From Paracentrotus lividus (lineage: Eukaryota > Echinodermata > Echinoidea > Camarodonta > Echinidae): 64,000 nt of DNA. Location of the stretch: contig CALNVZ010000174.1 in assembly GCA_940671915.1 (NCBI GenBank), positions 79,917,136 to 79,981,135 on the forward strand. The letters are read 5' to 3'. Made by a program: the position numbers and the translations under genes. How positions within the stretch are numbered: the first letter of the stretch is position 1; each line of letters opens with the position of its first letter. The notes beneath the pieces were generated by a model. It saw nothing but the letters and a program-made list of their open reading frames with translations. It was not told the DNA's origin and did no database searches. Of this stretch, positions 34,741-46,640 are shown piece by piece.

Positions 34741-34829
34741 CAACGAATTGACAATCACGTGATCAACGGTATCTCATTTCCAACCCGACGAGACATGTAG
34801 TCTCGATCTGAGACTTACGTAGTAAAATA

Positions 34830-35233
34830 TAATATCTATATAATAAAAGCCGAAGCCGAAGGACAATAAAACGGAGAGCGGCCACTGCCCGAAAATGGGT
34901 AGTGCCCTTTCTCACGTGTTGTGCGGGTTGTGCGCAGCGAGACCCTACACAGCTTCCATCGTATCTGTACTGCATGAAACGCTTTCCCCTCTATATTTCT
35001 TGGGTATCGAGGTTTGGTACGAATGTTTGTCGCCATCGTTGTTTTTTTAGTTTCTACACTTTGCTCAACAAATACTTAACACTAAAAGCAGTGCAACGTG
35101 ACATTCAGAAGTCATAAAATAGGACCGTTTGGATGTAATCTTGCCATTTTCGATGAGATAGGATAGACGGAATTTCTGCCGATCGATCGCTATAATCTAT
35201 GGTGTCTTTAAAAAAGCAAAATCAAAGTTAATC

Positions 35234-35238
<5 letters not shown>
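34830..35238. other. Unassigned sequence
   Basis: Contains AAAGCCGAAGCCGAAGG at 34848-34864; two short overlapping frames on both strands are not credible genes. Nothing else is seen. Confidence 0.4.

Positions 35239-35277
<39 letters not shown>
35239..35277. repeat. A-homopolymer (about 39)
   Basis: Uninterrupted A run followed by a GA-rich tract; the apparent F-rich minus-strand frame comes from it. Confidence 0.95.
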
Positions 35278-35280
<3 letters not shown>

Positions 35281-37275
35281 AGGAAAAAAGGGAGACAGAG
35301 AGACAGAAAGGGAGTCATAAAAAAATAATAATAATAAAAATATAATGTTATATTGAAGTGAGAGAGAGAGATATATATAGTAAAATAGTAAGGGATCACA
35401 GCCGGAAATTGATAGAGAAATCAAACCACTAAAATTATAATTTGTTAAAATGATTATAGGCCTATATTACGTTACCAGTTACGGGGTAAATCATAAACTA
35501 ATTATCTCATATACCTCTCAGTCTAACTTGATTCGGGTCTTTTATTTGTTAAGTAATTTCTTTGGTTTTGTTTTCGATATTTCTGTTCAGGGAAAAGCTG
35601 CACGCTTCAAGAATAAGTTTTGGTAAAATATGTTATACCTGAGATACATCCTGAAAAGGAATGTCTTCAATTAAACCAATATAAGGTGAGTAAAATATAC
35701 AGTAGCCAAATCCGGAAAGGAAAAGAAAAAACGAAAATAAAACTGAATAGAAAGAGGATGGAATGAGAAAAGGATAAAAGTAAGTGGTCTATATTATATT
35801 TGAATGATTCGTTGATCAGCAGAACCTGAAATGTTTTTTGTTTTGTTTGTTTTGTTTTTGTTTTTTGTTTTTTTTTTTGTTTGTTGTTGTTGTTGTTGTT
35901 GTTTTGTTTTTTTTTTTGGGGGGGGTTATGATTGATATTAATTCCGAAGCAAAGTTATCAAAATCTAGAAGGAAAAGAAGTCTAATCGTATAATATAAAA
36001 TATGTATAAGAACGAAACTTGAAAATAAATCTCTCGGAGGGGAAATATAGAGAGAAAAAAGAAAAGAGAAAAAGAGAGATAGTGAGAAGGGAAAAGGAAT
36101 AAACAATATATGGTGGACGGTTGTCAAGGTATCGAAACATTTTCCACGTAATATAATAACACGATATTCCTCTTTTATTTATAACAACAACAGCAATTAA
36201 AAATTGGAAATGGGTCGGTTGAAGGTGTTTTTTTTTTTTTTTAATGTCGGAATGAAATTTAAAAAAAAAGCGTCATAAGAAAAACCCCAACGAGTGTGAG
36301 AGAGAAAGGGGCGTCATATAAAAATAATAAATAAAATCCATGTTATGAAGGAGGTGGGTAGGATGCAAAGAGAGATATATAAAACTAAAACAGTAAGGTA
36401 GCCAGAAAATTAAAAGAGAAACCAAATTATTAAAATTATGAATATTTCAAAATAAATATAATTTAAAAAGAAACCAAAATATTAAAATTATGAATATTCA
36501 AAATAGATATATTTCCATAATGATCGAAAAAAATAATATTTCAAAATGAATATAATATTCGTTACATGAGGGAAAATAAAAAAAAATGATGGAAAATTGT
36601 TCTACCAATGGCCCCAAAAGAACATGAACCTCTCAGAATTGTTTACCACTAACAGTTCAGTTAGGGCTCCAAGTACTCCATCTACCCATTCAGATGTCAT
36701 GAAGTTGGATTAAAATGAAAAAAAAAAAACAAAAAAACAAAAAAAAAAACATGTTATAGAGGAGGTGGAGAGGAGGAATGGAGAGAGAGAGAGAGCGAGA
36801 GAAATAAATTAAAATTTTAAGGGAGTATAGGACAGCCGGGAAATAGAAAGACTAAACCAAACTACTCAAATTATGATATTTCAAATTGAATATATATTAC
36901 GTTATACGGAAAAAGCAAATAAACTAAGGGGGAAATTGTTCTGCCAATGGACCAGAACAAGCGAGTAAAAATGTAATTTGAAGCAATTAAATAGCTTACA
37001 TGTCACTTACACAATTTAATTCATGCAGATATTATGCACATTGTAATACATACCTCTCAGTCTAACTGGATTCGTTTTTTTTTGGGGGGGGGAGGGGGGT
37101 GTTTTTGATATTTGGGTTGATGGGCATGCTTGAAGGATAATGTTTTGATAAAGCATTCATATCTAATTATACGTTTCTGAAAATGAATGTCTTCAATTAA
37201 ACTGATATAAGATAACAAAACTATATAGGGGCCAAATACGGAAAGGAAAAGAAAAACAGAAGTAGAACTATGAGT
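35278..37275. repeat. Triplicated AT/GA-rich unit
   Basis: The order 'GA-rich tract, GTTATA...GAGG, AGCCGGAAA, GAGAAATCAAACCA' recurs at about 35278-35440, 36285-36500 and 36745-36870. A second block (ATACCTCTCAGTCTAACT, GAATGTCTTCAATTAAAC, CCGGAAAGGAAAAGAAAAA) occurs at 35512-35740 and 37050-37260. A third (TATGGTGGACGG, TTTATTTATA, then a T run) occurs at 36060-36245 and 38395-38625. This indicates tandem segmental duplication of a non-coding unit; the last copy was then interrupted by the Helitron-like element at 37386. No genes. Confidence 0.7.
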
Positions 37276-37385
37276 AATATGAGGGGGCGCAAAATTTACC
37301 TTAGCGGGGCGCTAAACTGACCTGAAGGGGACACCAAATTGATCGAAAAGCGGATATAAAATATAATAAAAAAACAAAAAAAAAC

Positions 37386-38308
37386 TAGATGAATCTTCGA
37401 CCGCGCATGACGGTCGGAAGGCATGCCTCCGTATTGCCACATCGGAAAAAAAAGGCATGCGCATGTTGAGTATTTTACATCCATTTATACCATGACATCT
37501 TTGAGATATTGACCCCAATAACCTCAAAATCTACTCATTTCATTATCCTCCCATATGCACACATGACCAAAGTTTGAAGTTGATCTGTCAAACGGTTCAT
37601 AAGTTATGGCAAGAACAAGCCATTTTCATGCATACAATGGCCTCTGTGACCTTTGACCTCAGGATCCCCACATTTAATCAGTTCATTGCTCCTCCCATAT
37701 GCACATATTACCCCAAGTTTGAAGATGATCCGTTAACAGTTCTTAAGTTATCACGAGAACAAACTATTTTTAGTATACAATGGACCTCTGTGACCTTTGA
37801 CCTTTGACCAAAATCTAATCAGTTCATTGCCCTCCCATATGCACACATTAACTCAAGTTTGAAAAGTTGACCCGTCACACAGTTCTTAAGTTATTGCGAG
37901 AACGAACCATTTTCATGTATACAATGACATCTGTGACCTTTGACTCTTTGACCTCATGACCCTAAAATCTAATCACTTCATTGCCTCTCCCATAGGCACA
38001 CATTACCCAAGTTTGAAGTTGACCCGTTAAACGGTTTTTAAGTTATGGCGAGAACGAGCCATTTTCATGCATACAATGACCACTGTGACCTTGACCTTTG
38101 ACCTAATGACCCAAAGTCTAATCAGATCACTGTCCCTACAAATATGACAATACATGATCCAAGTTTGAAAGTGATCCGTCAAACGGTTCTTAAGTTATCG
38201 CGAGAACGAAAACGGGACGGACGTACGGACGGACTGACGGACGGACGGACGGACAACCCGAAAACATAATGCCTCCGGCACCACCTTCGGTGGCGGAGGC
38301 ATAAAAAT
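37386..38308 (+). mobile_element. Helitron-like tandem-monomer element, copy 3
   Basis: Same start (GATGAATCTTCGACCGCGC, then GACGGTCGGAAGGCATGCCT) and same terminal hairpin plus ATAAAAA as copies 1 and 2. It holds about five monomers. Just before the terminal hairpin is an ACGGACGGACGG run at 38216-38250, longer than in the other copies. Confidence 0.62.
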
Positions 38309-38639
38309 GATTAAACACCCCCTATGACCGAAATGTGACCTTCTTTTCTTGGAGGCTGAAGGCCGATTATTATTTATTTTTTTTAAAGCAAATTAAGGGA
38401 AATTATAGAGGAAAGATAGAGGGAGAAAGGGAAAGGTAATAACATCTATGGTGGACTGTTGGCATGGTGTCGAAATATTTGTAATTATGATAACATAACA
38501 TTCCTTCTTTATTTATATATTTTCAACAAAAAAAAACAAACAAAAAAATGGGCGTGGGTGGGGTGAAAATCGTGTTTTTGTTTTTTTTTGTTTGTTGATT
38601 TTTTTTTTTTTCTAACGCCAGAATCAAATTTCTATAATG

Positions 38640-39860
38640 TAACAAACCATATAAAATAGAATTATGTGCCTCCCCCTGTGCTGCTACGGGCACTGCTGCT
38701 AGTCATATAATATTATGACAATAATATACAATTAACTTTAATTTACTTAAGTTACGAACAAAAAAGAAGTGGTTTGAGTTCTTGTTTAAAGATGTTGGAG
38801 TGTTGTGGAGTGATGTTGGCAAATGGTTCCAGAGTTTGGGAGCTGCACTTGAGAAGGCTCTGTAGCAAAGAGTGAGGAGCATCTTTGGGGAGGGATGTGT
38901 CAGTAGGATGCCATTTGTAATTACTAGCTCATCTATTACGCATCAATTTATTTAAAATATCACTTATATAAATCACCATTTATTAATCAATAAAGGGAGT
39001 ACATAAAGGCCAGGTTACGTGTTTATTAAACAACGTACAGGGCGACATGAAATATAATAACAAATATGACAAAATTTACAATGTAAAATAACAGCATGGA
39101 ATACAAATTAAGCAAAAGCACATATAAAATGAATGTATTATGAAAAGTATTTAGCTAAATAATAGTAGGTTTCACTGTTTTCCTAATAGTATATTCTTGG
39201 TTTAATAACATGCTTTCGTTTTAACAACACAAATGGCATATTAATTACATTTGGTTTAACAACATATACATGTATGAGATATCATTTATATTTAAAAGGC
39301 ATGTAGAGAGGAATGTAGAAAGAAGAATAGAATTTTCATACCATTACATCTTCAGTCTATCAAGTTCTGTGAGAATAATTAATGGCCATATGCATTAATG
39401 TATATAATGAAAACTTATACATCCCGTTACAGCGAGAGAGCGAGAGAGAGAGAGAAAGCGATAGGGAGAGATAGAAAGGGAGGGACAAGAGAGGGTGAGA
39501 GTAGAATAGAGTGGGAGAGGGGGAAGTAAAGGAGAGTTGGAGAGAAAGATAGACAACTGATCAGCAAATTGCAGATTCGTTATAATCATGAGAATATAAA
39601 TTTTTGACACGTTCATGTGTTTAAAAAATTTACTTAAATATTGAATATTATCAACTATTAAATCGACATAAAATATAATTCTGCAGATTTTGAACTGTTC
39701 TATTCAATTATTATACAGACAAGTTATTATAACAATAAATCTATTATACAATAACTAGTTCCGGCATATGGCTTGAAGAAATGTGCTCAAGAAAGATATA
39801 GGATCACAGAGTTCTTAGTCGAAAAGTGCAATATCAGTCCATTGTGGTTCTGATCTTGCA
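38640..39860. other. Repeat fragments and AT-rich spacer
   Basis: 38750-38930 (TGGCAAATGGTTCCAGAGTT, GGAGCTGCACTTGAGAAGG) reads on the plus strand as a short peptide-like stretch resembling widespread echinoderm repeat translations, without motif. 39430-39550 is a GA-rich microsatellite. Otherwise AT-rich sequence without genes. Confidence 0.45.
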
Positions 39861-41368
39861 TTATATATAACATAAGATCCTATAAGATCCTATCAGAGCC
39901 AGTTTGCTCACTGTCAATAAGGTATCTCTACATTTTCTTGTACCCACGTGACGAAAGATATTCTTGATTTGTTGTTTGTTTTCTTTCGTGATTACCACCC
40001 TACTCCCGACTTCGAAACATAGGAGATCATGTGATTCGTAATTCTTGGATTCAATGTCCATTTTCAGCTGTGCATATCTATCTTCTTTTCGTTTCCTAGC
40101 TTTACGGATATTTGGCTTGAACGGAACAGTTAGCTCAACTAGTACTACTTTTACCGGGCTTGCTTCTGGAAAGCATAGTACCAGGTCTGTTTTTTCTATT
40201 GCAGGGATGATATTAGGGGGTATTGTGCCTCCATTCACTCTCATACCGGGGAGGTCAGCAAATAGCTGAATTTGCAATCCGTTTCTTTCGGCACATTTCT
40301 TCAATTCCTTAGCTACATATCGCCATACACTATTATGTCGGTAGGTTAGTCTACCTTGCTGAAGAGCTACATTACACATGTTTAGAATATGAGCCAGAGT
40401 ACCTTTACCGTTATATAGACCACAAGTTTCATTGAGCTTTTTACCCCATAGTTTAAGGTTTTGGGGGTTGGAAGGCTGTCAATAGCAGCTCTGGTTGCAA
40501 AACTAAGAATACCTCTGGGCATGCCATACATTATCGATTTCCATGTCAAGTCACTTTGTTCCTCTTCTAACGACTATAGTAAGCTACCCTGTTTTGCCAA
40601 CATGGATATACGGTCAGACCACTTCTTGTCCCTTACATCATTAACAACCTTCTTTAGTGCACCCTTCATCGTTTTCCATGTTTGAGGATTACTACTTGAT
40701 GCTAGTTCAATCATTTCCATAGAAGATTTTACCCCATACTTTTTTTACTTAATAGACCACTGACTTTCCCTATCTATTTTAGACTGGACTGCATGCTTTA
40801 CTTTGGGGTCACCCTTGAAAAGTGTTGATGCAAGAGACAATGTATGACACTCAAGATATAACTCAGATATTGTTTTTACTTTAAGTCCCTTAGCCCCATA
40901 GATAATGGAGGGGGTCGCCCCATGGCTGGGGATGTTTAGCCATTTCTTTAGCATTCTAGTCTGTGTAGAGTCGAGCAAGGTTAGTTGAGTATCCGTCAAG
41001 TTATGGACTGTAAGTAAATATCTTAAAGATGGTAGGGCATATTGTGTGAACGCCCAGACTTTGTATTCAATTCTTACAAGGCTCTCATTGATATATTTTA
41101 GAATATCGTTCAATTTTTTGTCAATGATTTCGAAAGTATCCTGAGTCTTTCCATAAAATGTAATAAATGAACCTAGGAACTTTTCTGGTTTGTCTTTCAA
41201 TGTACTAACAAGATTATCACCTNNNNNNNNNNNNNNNNNNNNNNNNNNNNNNNNNNNNNNNNNNNNNNNNNNNNNNNNNNNNNNNNNNNNNNNNNNNNNN
41301 NNNNNNNNNNNNNNNNNNNNNNTTAAAATTTTTCGCGCAAATGCACGTCGCCGAAGTCGGATTATCAC
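39861..41368 (-). pseudogene. RLE-type non-LTR retrotransposon ORF, 3' half, decayed
   Basis: The minus strand encodes the C-terminal half of a retrotransposon polyprotein. First comes a post-catalytic reverse-transcriptase/thumb region (FLGSFITFYGK, ALPSLRYLLTVH). Then LPTPQNLKLWGKKLNETCGL followed by GTLAHILNMC, a CCHC-like knuckle in which the second Cys is Tyr. Then a restriction-like endonuclease region with TDLVLCFPEAS and VVLVELTVPF. This order (RT, CCHC, endonuclease) is that of R2/NeSL/Hero-type elements; the exact clade is unresolved. In-frame stops at 40745 and near 40575, a frameshift near 40470, loss of the RT catalytic part and the 100-N gap at 41223-41322 show it is dead. A homologue lies at 59743-61300. 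Confidence 0.75.
41223..41322. other. Assembly gap (100 N)
   Basis: Exactly 100 unresolved bases, a typical placeholder length, inside the retrotransposon remnant. Confidence 1.
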
Positions 41369-42160
41369 GCTGTTACTTCAATGTGTAAAGGAATGGCCGG
41401 CTTGTGTTTATAATTTTTCATTAGGGCTAAACTGACATGGTTTATGAATATTGAAAAAGGTACCGATGGAGAACGTTTCACGAAATTCCTCAAAAAACGG
41501 TAAGATACACGTGGAAGTATATCTGCTACATTCACTAGGTCAGGTGCAATCTAGTAAAAAATAAACAGATGTATGGCAGTGAAACTCACGTCCATCCAGA
41601 ACTTCCTTCAGGCTCACAGTATTGTCAAAGCAAGCCTAATGTAAAATTGGTGTTGTACGTTGCTTATCTCTAGTGAAAATGAAAGAAACCAAATTTCAAA
41701 CATGAAAAGAGGTACGGATTGAGGATGATACAGCGTATTTCCACCAAAACTCCTAGACAGAAATGTCAGTGTATGTGTATGTAGAGCAAGCTTAAAGTCT
41801 AGATTTTTATGAAAACCAGGTGCATTTAAGCAAAAAGACATATTCTGGGAGGTATGAGTTCGTAAAATCGAGGTTCCGTGTAAAAGTCATATACCTGATT
41901 GTGTGCTCTGTGTGGTGCATTTCAAAATGCTCGTTTTCTACGGAGGATGTCCGCGCACAATTTGTAATGTTCTGTGTTGTGCCTGTTAAATTTTACTTTA
42001 CTTTACAAAACTTTTTAATTTCAGCCTGGAGTCCTCCTTTAAGTAAGTGCCATATCACGCACTCTCTCCATATTTGTGATCATATTTCTGTGATACTGCT
42101 ATAGATCAAGTTTGGTCCTTATTCTAGATTATCAGTAGAAAGATACTAATTGCGGAACTC
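41369..42160. other. Unassigned intergenic sequence
   Basis: No motif-bearing frame or repeat recognised. If MUS81 and the acyltransferase are divergent neighbours, this interval and the next kilobase could hold their promoters, but no element is visible. Confidence 0.35.
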
Positions 42161-42161
42161 A

Positions 42162-42327
42162 TAGGCCCATATTCTGCTATGAAGTCTGAGTTTGTATGTG
42201 TCGCAAGTTCGTTCAAAGCTGTTGTGCCCGGTTGCGCGATCCTTTTGTCTGATGCAGATCGCGCAATAGCTTTGTACGAACTTGCGACGCATACAAATTC
42301 AGTCTTCATAGTAGAATATGGGCCTTA
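42162..42327. mobile_element. Hairpin MITE, ~165 bp
   Basis: Nearly the whole length is a palindrome: GGCCCATATTCTGCTATGAA at the left mirrors TTCATAGTAGAATATGGGCC at the right, and GTCGCAAGTTCG mirrors CGAACTTGCGAC. The loop contains a second small inverted pair (TTGCGCGATC / GATCGCGCAA). TA occurs at both borders, consistent with a TA target duplication. Confidence 0.85.
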
Positions 42328-42990
42328 GTATTGATTGCCATGATTATAACATTAAGTATGTGGAAAAAATAAAGATTGATAAATGAATGTACATAAAGTA
42401 TTCAGACTTCATAAAGCCAACCTTCAAAGCTGAATGCCATGCTTATCATAGGTACATGAACTGTACAATTAATTCAGTTCTGATTTCAGTGATTGGACAT
42501 GATGAAGATGTAATGAGAGTTATGATATTTATTTCATTATTGTTTACAGAATATAATGTATGATCAGAATGCAAATTATAAGGTACATGTAAGTATTTAG
42601 GCTTATTAACATAAACTTAAGCTACTTGAACAATTAACAACTACAGAAAGGCTTCCATGTTTAGTTGGCAAAACTGCTTGGTTGACTCCAAAAGCAAGGG
42701 TGTGTTTCCTGAGCTGGTGTGGTATCATATCTGATAAATTCAGCCATGCGTATGGTCATCATGCTTGATCAGAGACTTGACCATTCATTGTAATGAATGC
42801 CAAAGTCTGACCTTATAACAATGGATAAATAATTTTGAATCTTTACAACAATATTGCCAGTCTGGTCGGAGTATATGCACAAGTATATAAAACCTCTGAA
42901 GGGCGTGGATATACATGTAGAAATGCAGCACATTTAGTGTGTAGTTCTACAATTTATTGGTCATCTCCTTACTGTCTGCATCATACCAAG

Positions 42991-43161
42991 ATGATGAAGA
43001 GAAATATAAAAGGGTTTATGCTGATTTTTGCTACATTTGTGGCAGTCTCTTTTGGATCTGTTCTCATGTTGGGTCCGATATTGCCGCTGATGATTCTGGC
43101 ACCACCGGTTTACCGGCGAGCAACGGACTGGTTGGTTGGGATGTGGCTCTCATTGCCTGTG
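42991..43161 (+). CDS. LCLAT1: Acyltransferase (LCLAT1/AGPAT family), first coding exon
   Basis: Starts MMKRNIKGFMLIFATFVAV and continues SFGSVLMLGPILPLMILAP and YRRATDWLVGMWLSLPV. This is a strongly hydrophobic membrane segment that aligns with the N-terminal end of vertebrate lysocardiolipin acyltransferase 1 ('...FFGSIFMLSPFLPLMF ... WYRWINNRLVATWLTLPV'). The family transfers acyl groups from acyl-CoA to lysophospholipids such as lysocardiolipin at ER and mitochondria-associated membranes. The donor GTAAGT follows GTG exactly, giving phase 0. The frame is open upstream to 42835, so an earlier start is possible; I prefer 42991 because it matches the length of the family's shorter isoform. 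Symbol is by resemblance; another AGPAT3/4/5-type paralogue is possible. Confidence 0.8.
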
Positions 43162-43479
43162 GTAAGTCAAAAGTTTAAAACTGAAAGTGGAATTAATGGA
43201 AATATCTTCTGTTTTGGAGACAAGTTCAGGCATTTGAAAACCATTTTTTGTTTATCGATACTGACTTGATCTAGATTTTTAATGTAGTAGAAATTGATTT
43301 TTTTAATGAAAAGAAAGGATATAAAGGAAATACTTTTTTTTTATTGCCCGAATCAGTTGAAAGTGATTGTATCAGAAAGTCCGAAGTAGGTTGATGAGAT
43401 GTATATGTAGACTGAGCTAGCTGAGCTGGGTCAACAAGAATGTTTAACATCATTGACTTATCGTCATCATCATTTATTT
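43162..43479. other. Acyltransferase intron, 5' part
   Basis: No repeat or exon recognised. Confidence 0.5.
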
Positions 43480-44130
43480 CATTCAGCATTTTCCCTTTTA
43501 CGAGTGGTTGCTGACTCCAGTGTCATGATGACACTCCCTCCTTCCACTTCTTTCTGCCTTGAGGCATCCTCCTAGTTCATACCAACCTTACTGCTTTCCT
43601 TCTTCACCATATCTTTCCATGTTATCTTTGGTCTTCCCTTTCCTCTTATATCATCCACTTCCAGATCCTGTGTTCTTTTCACAGGTTCATCATCTTCCCT
43701 CCTGGCCCATCTCAAACCACTTCTCTGAACCAGGGGTTTGTTATAACACCACCCCCCCCCCTGTCTGAACCACAACACGTTCTTCCAAAACCAACCTTTC
43801 CATGAGCTCAAGTATGTTCTTTCTATCAGACATTTTAACACCACACATTTTCCGTATCATGGCTCTTTCTGTTCTGCTCAAGATAGTTATCCTCTTCTAT
43901 TGTCTTCACATTCCATGTTTCTGAACCATATACCATTGCTGTCCTTATAAATCTTGCCTTTTATTCTCATTGATAATCTTCTACCAGCTAGGATTGAAGG
44001 ATTGGACACCCCAATCTACATCTTCTTGAGCGCAATCTCACATCCACCACCACTGTTGATAGTATCCCCAAGATAACAAAGCCTATCCACTTTATCGGCA
44101 TCTCACATAGGGCAAGTCCACGCTATTTGT
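43480..44130 (-). pseudogene. Non-LTR retrotransposon RT 3' fragment
   Basis: The minus strand reads, in shifting frames, TAMVYGSETW, then ILSRTERAMIRKMCGVKMSD, then LRWARREDDEPVKRTQDLE and RGKGRPKITWKDMVKKES. These are the familiar C-terminal phrases of animal LINE reverse transcriptases (the region after the catalytic core: 'YGSETW', 'GRP..TW'). Frameshifts separate the pieces and the catalytic YADD region is absent. It is a 5'-truncated dead copy in the first intron of the acyltransferase gene, in antisense orientation. Confidence 0.8.
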
Positions 44131-45290
44131 TCCCAAGGCGGTGATTTTTCGACTTCTTGACCATTTTTGTGTCAAGTGTATCAGTGGGTTTGCACAGGTA
44201 TACATAATGTGTCATATATCACCATAAATGGTATGAAATGAACTTAATGCAAATGAGATCAAAGGTCATTTCAAGGTCCGATGGTCCTATTAATATTCAT
44301 GAAAAAATAATGAAATGCATTAAAAATGCTATTTTCAACCATTTAAAAAAGAAGTTTGTCATAGGAGTATAACCAAAAAGTATGTATTTTCTGTTTCTAT
44401 ATTTTCTTGGCTAACTCTGGTGAAAATATCATGAACCTAGCACATAGCTTTCCATATTTTTAGTTAAAATATTCAGGTCTCAGAAATAGTCTCACAAAAG
44501 TTACTGAGCTGATGTAAAATCATGCATTTTTATTACTCACCCTCCCACCTTTAGAAATGAAACAAAATAAGTGTTTTCTTACATTTGTGTTTTGTATTAT
44601 ATTTCTTTTGTTTTATCAGAGAAATTTTTTAAACAAAAGATGTTGCTACGCCTTGGCTACACCAATTGTTTAATGAAAAATATTATAGGGAATAATTGTC
44701 GTGTGTGTTACCTGACATATTTTTTAAAACTTGACCTTTGCCAGAAAACTTGAAGTTGTATTAACGTTAAAATATGTCCTTTCAATGTTTATTACATGTT
44801 TAAGAGGATAAAACTATGCAAGTTTAGATTTACTTTTTAAATTCAGAGTTATATGTGAACAAATTCAAGATTTGAAAACACCATTTTTTTTCTGGTTCTG
44901 TTTGTTACCGACGAATAAATGATCATAAATTATTTATGAATTGAGTTATTGTATGTTTTTGTTGAAGATTCTTAGTACCTTCAAGAATATACCTAACGAT
45001 TGAGATTTCATTTAAGATTTTTCAAACAAGCCCTATTATTGTCTCTGAATGTCCCATTTGTTACAGCGCAAAATAGCTTGGACTTGCCCCATAATATCCA
45101 TCTCTTCTTCCTCCTCCACCACTCCAGTACTATTACTAATCTCCCTGAATTTCTTCCACTCAAAACTCTCAGTCATTCTATTGATGATTTTCCATTTTAT
45201 ATGCAGACCCCTGCATGAATTCACCCAGTAGTTTTCTTTTGTATTTGTGTATTACTGATGGATGACTGTTCATTGGAGTGTGTAATGTGA
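44131..45290. other. Acyltransferase intron, unassigned
   Basis: AT-rich; several short frames but none with recognisable motifs. Confidence 0.45.
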
Positions 45291-45299
45291 CCCAGGTTC

Positions 45300-45640
45300 A
45301 GAGTCCGGTTGAAACGAAACAAAATCAAATTGACACCTACTGGTTTCAGTCTATAGGAAAATTCTACTGGTTCCTGTTGAAACACATTGCCAGTTGCATG
45401 GTTCCAGAAAATAACTTAAACACCAGTTGTTTGAATTCCTATTACAAGAGACAGTAAAAAAGGGATCTGCCAAAACCAATTGGTTACAGTTGAAACTAAT
45501 TAGACTGTATAACTTGGTAACAATTACTAATTGGTTCCAGTTATACCAATTACCAATTGGTTCCAGTTAAAGCCAATTTGCAATGGGTTCCAGTTAAAAT
45601 CAGTTGTACCAATTTAAGGACACAACTGAAGAATTTAGAG
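45300..45640. repeat. Degenerate short tandem repeat around AATTGGTTCCAGTT
   Basis: Variants of CCAATTGGTTCCAGTTAAA recur about eight times with irregular spacing of roughly 25-35 bp, clearest at 45470-45610 (AACCAATTGGTTACAGTTGA, TACTAATTGGTTCCAGTT, TACCAATTGGTTCCAGTT). A decayed minisatellite. 45641-46130 shows nothing else. Confidence 0.7.
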
Positions 45641-46134
45641 TTGATCGAGTGGTCATGCTCATTGTCAGCTTTGTGCATCAGCCTACAAACCAACTCTGAT
45701 TAGACCTAGGTTTAAATCCCAGTCACATCTTTCGGATAGTGACGATGACAGTCCCAGATGCAAGCATATACAAGCTAACAGGGATCCAAGTTTTATAACA
45801 ATAGCAGGAAATTCTACTCTTTTTTTTTATATTTTGGTGTCAAATTCCCTGCTTTGTATATTTTCCTTTTCCCCCTTGATTGATTGATGCCAGGGCAAAT
45901 TATGGATTTAAAAATGGTAATTACTTGAATTAATTTGGTTTTACTTTTTACTAGTCCTGTAATTTTTATTTACAATACATGTTTAATCTCTATACTATCA
46001 AAATTACCCATAAACTTTGAGTAAATTCATGGGGAAAAGACCCCTCAGATACATGTACACTCATATTTGCAGTAGAGAGAGCATCCAGAACCCAAGAGCT
46101 GGGAGAAATCATTACCAACGTGAAACTATGTTTA

Positions 46135-46640
46135 TGTTCACACGGGACCATCGGGTTTTAGTCCTCGAGAACAGTATCCTTAAGAATTTAAACACCGACG
46201 GCTTGTTCCCGAGTTACGTTCACAGGGGTGCTTGTCCTCGAGAACAGTGTCCTCGAGAACAGCGAGCGGCTCGATGACCGAAGTACAAGTTGTAGGTAGC
46301 CGCGCAATTCATTTCCCCCTACGTCGCTCCAGTGGGGCCGGAAGTTTAACCTATGCAAGGGTCACTCTTGTCTCGAGAACACTAACTCTAAGCTGAAATC
46401 CCGTCCACACGGTCAAACGCGCGATCGGGGACCACCCACCGCTTGGAGTTTACTTGGAGTTAAGAGTCTTAACCCTAAGATCTGTCGAGAACATAAACAC
46501 CAAGTTGCTCCTCGAGAACATAAACACCAAGATCGTTCACACGGGCCTTAACTCTAAGTAAACTCCAAGTTATCCTTAAGGACTATGTTCTTAAGGATAA
46601 CTTGGAGTTAACTTGGAGTTAAGGCCTACCGAATGTGACC
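46135..46640. mobile_element. ~0.5-kb element with CTCGAGAACA repeats and end hairpin
   Basis: CTCGAGAACA/C occurs at 46164, 46237, 46252, 46372 and 46511, with TGTCGAGAACA at 46483. At 46548-46625 a hairpin pairs AACTCCAAGTTATCCTTAAG with CTTAAGGATAACTTGGAGTT. The outer ends TTCACACGGGACCATCGG and the complement of CCTACCGAATGTGACC are weakly inverted. The block is more GC-rich than its surroundings. It is probably a non-autonomous DNA element; no coding sequence. Confidence 0.5.

Larger units (their letters stand above)
30250..34829. mobile_element. ~4.6-kb TIR element, mostly unidentified interior
   Basis: Ends TATTTTACTACGTAAGTCTC (30250) and GAGACTTACGTAGTAAAATA (to 34829) are inverted. 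Pairing continues through GAGACTACATGTCTCGTCGG and GGTTGGAAATGAGAT, about 60 bp. No clear target duplication was found. The interior is 4.4 kb of mixed sequence without a recognisable transposase; one plausible spliced terminal exon is listed separately. It could be a transposon or an inverted pair of smaller repeats enclosing ordinary DNA. Confidence 0.5.

Noticed and set aside
35197..36127. F-rich and K/T/N-rich minus-strand frames
   Set aside because: Products of homopolymer and GTT/TTG microsatellites.
40045..40269. Plus-strand frame of 74 codons
   Set aside because: Antisense shadow of the retrotransposon endonuclease region.
42124..42309. Minus-strand frame of 61 codons
   Set aside because: It lies in the hairpin MITE.
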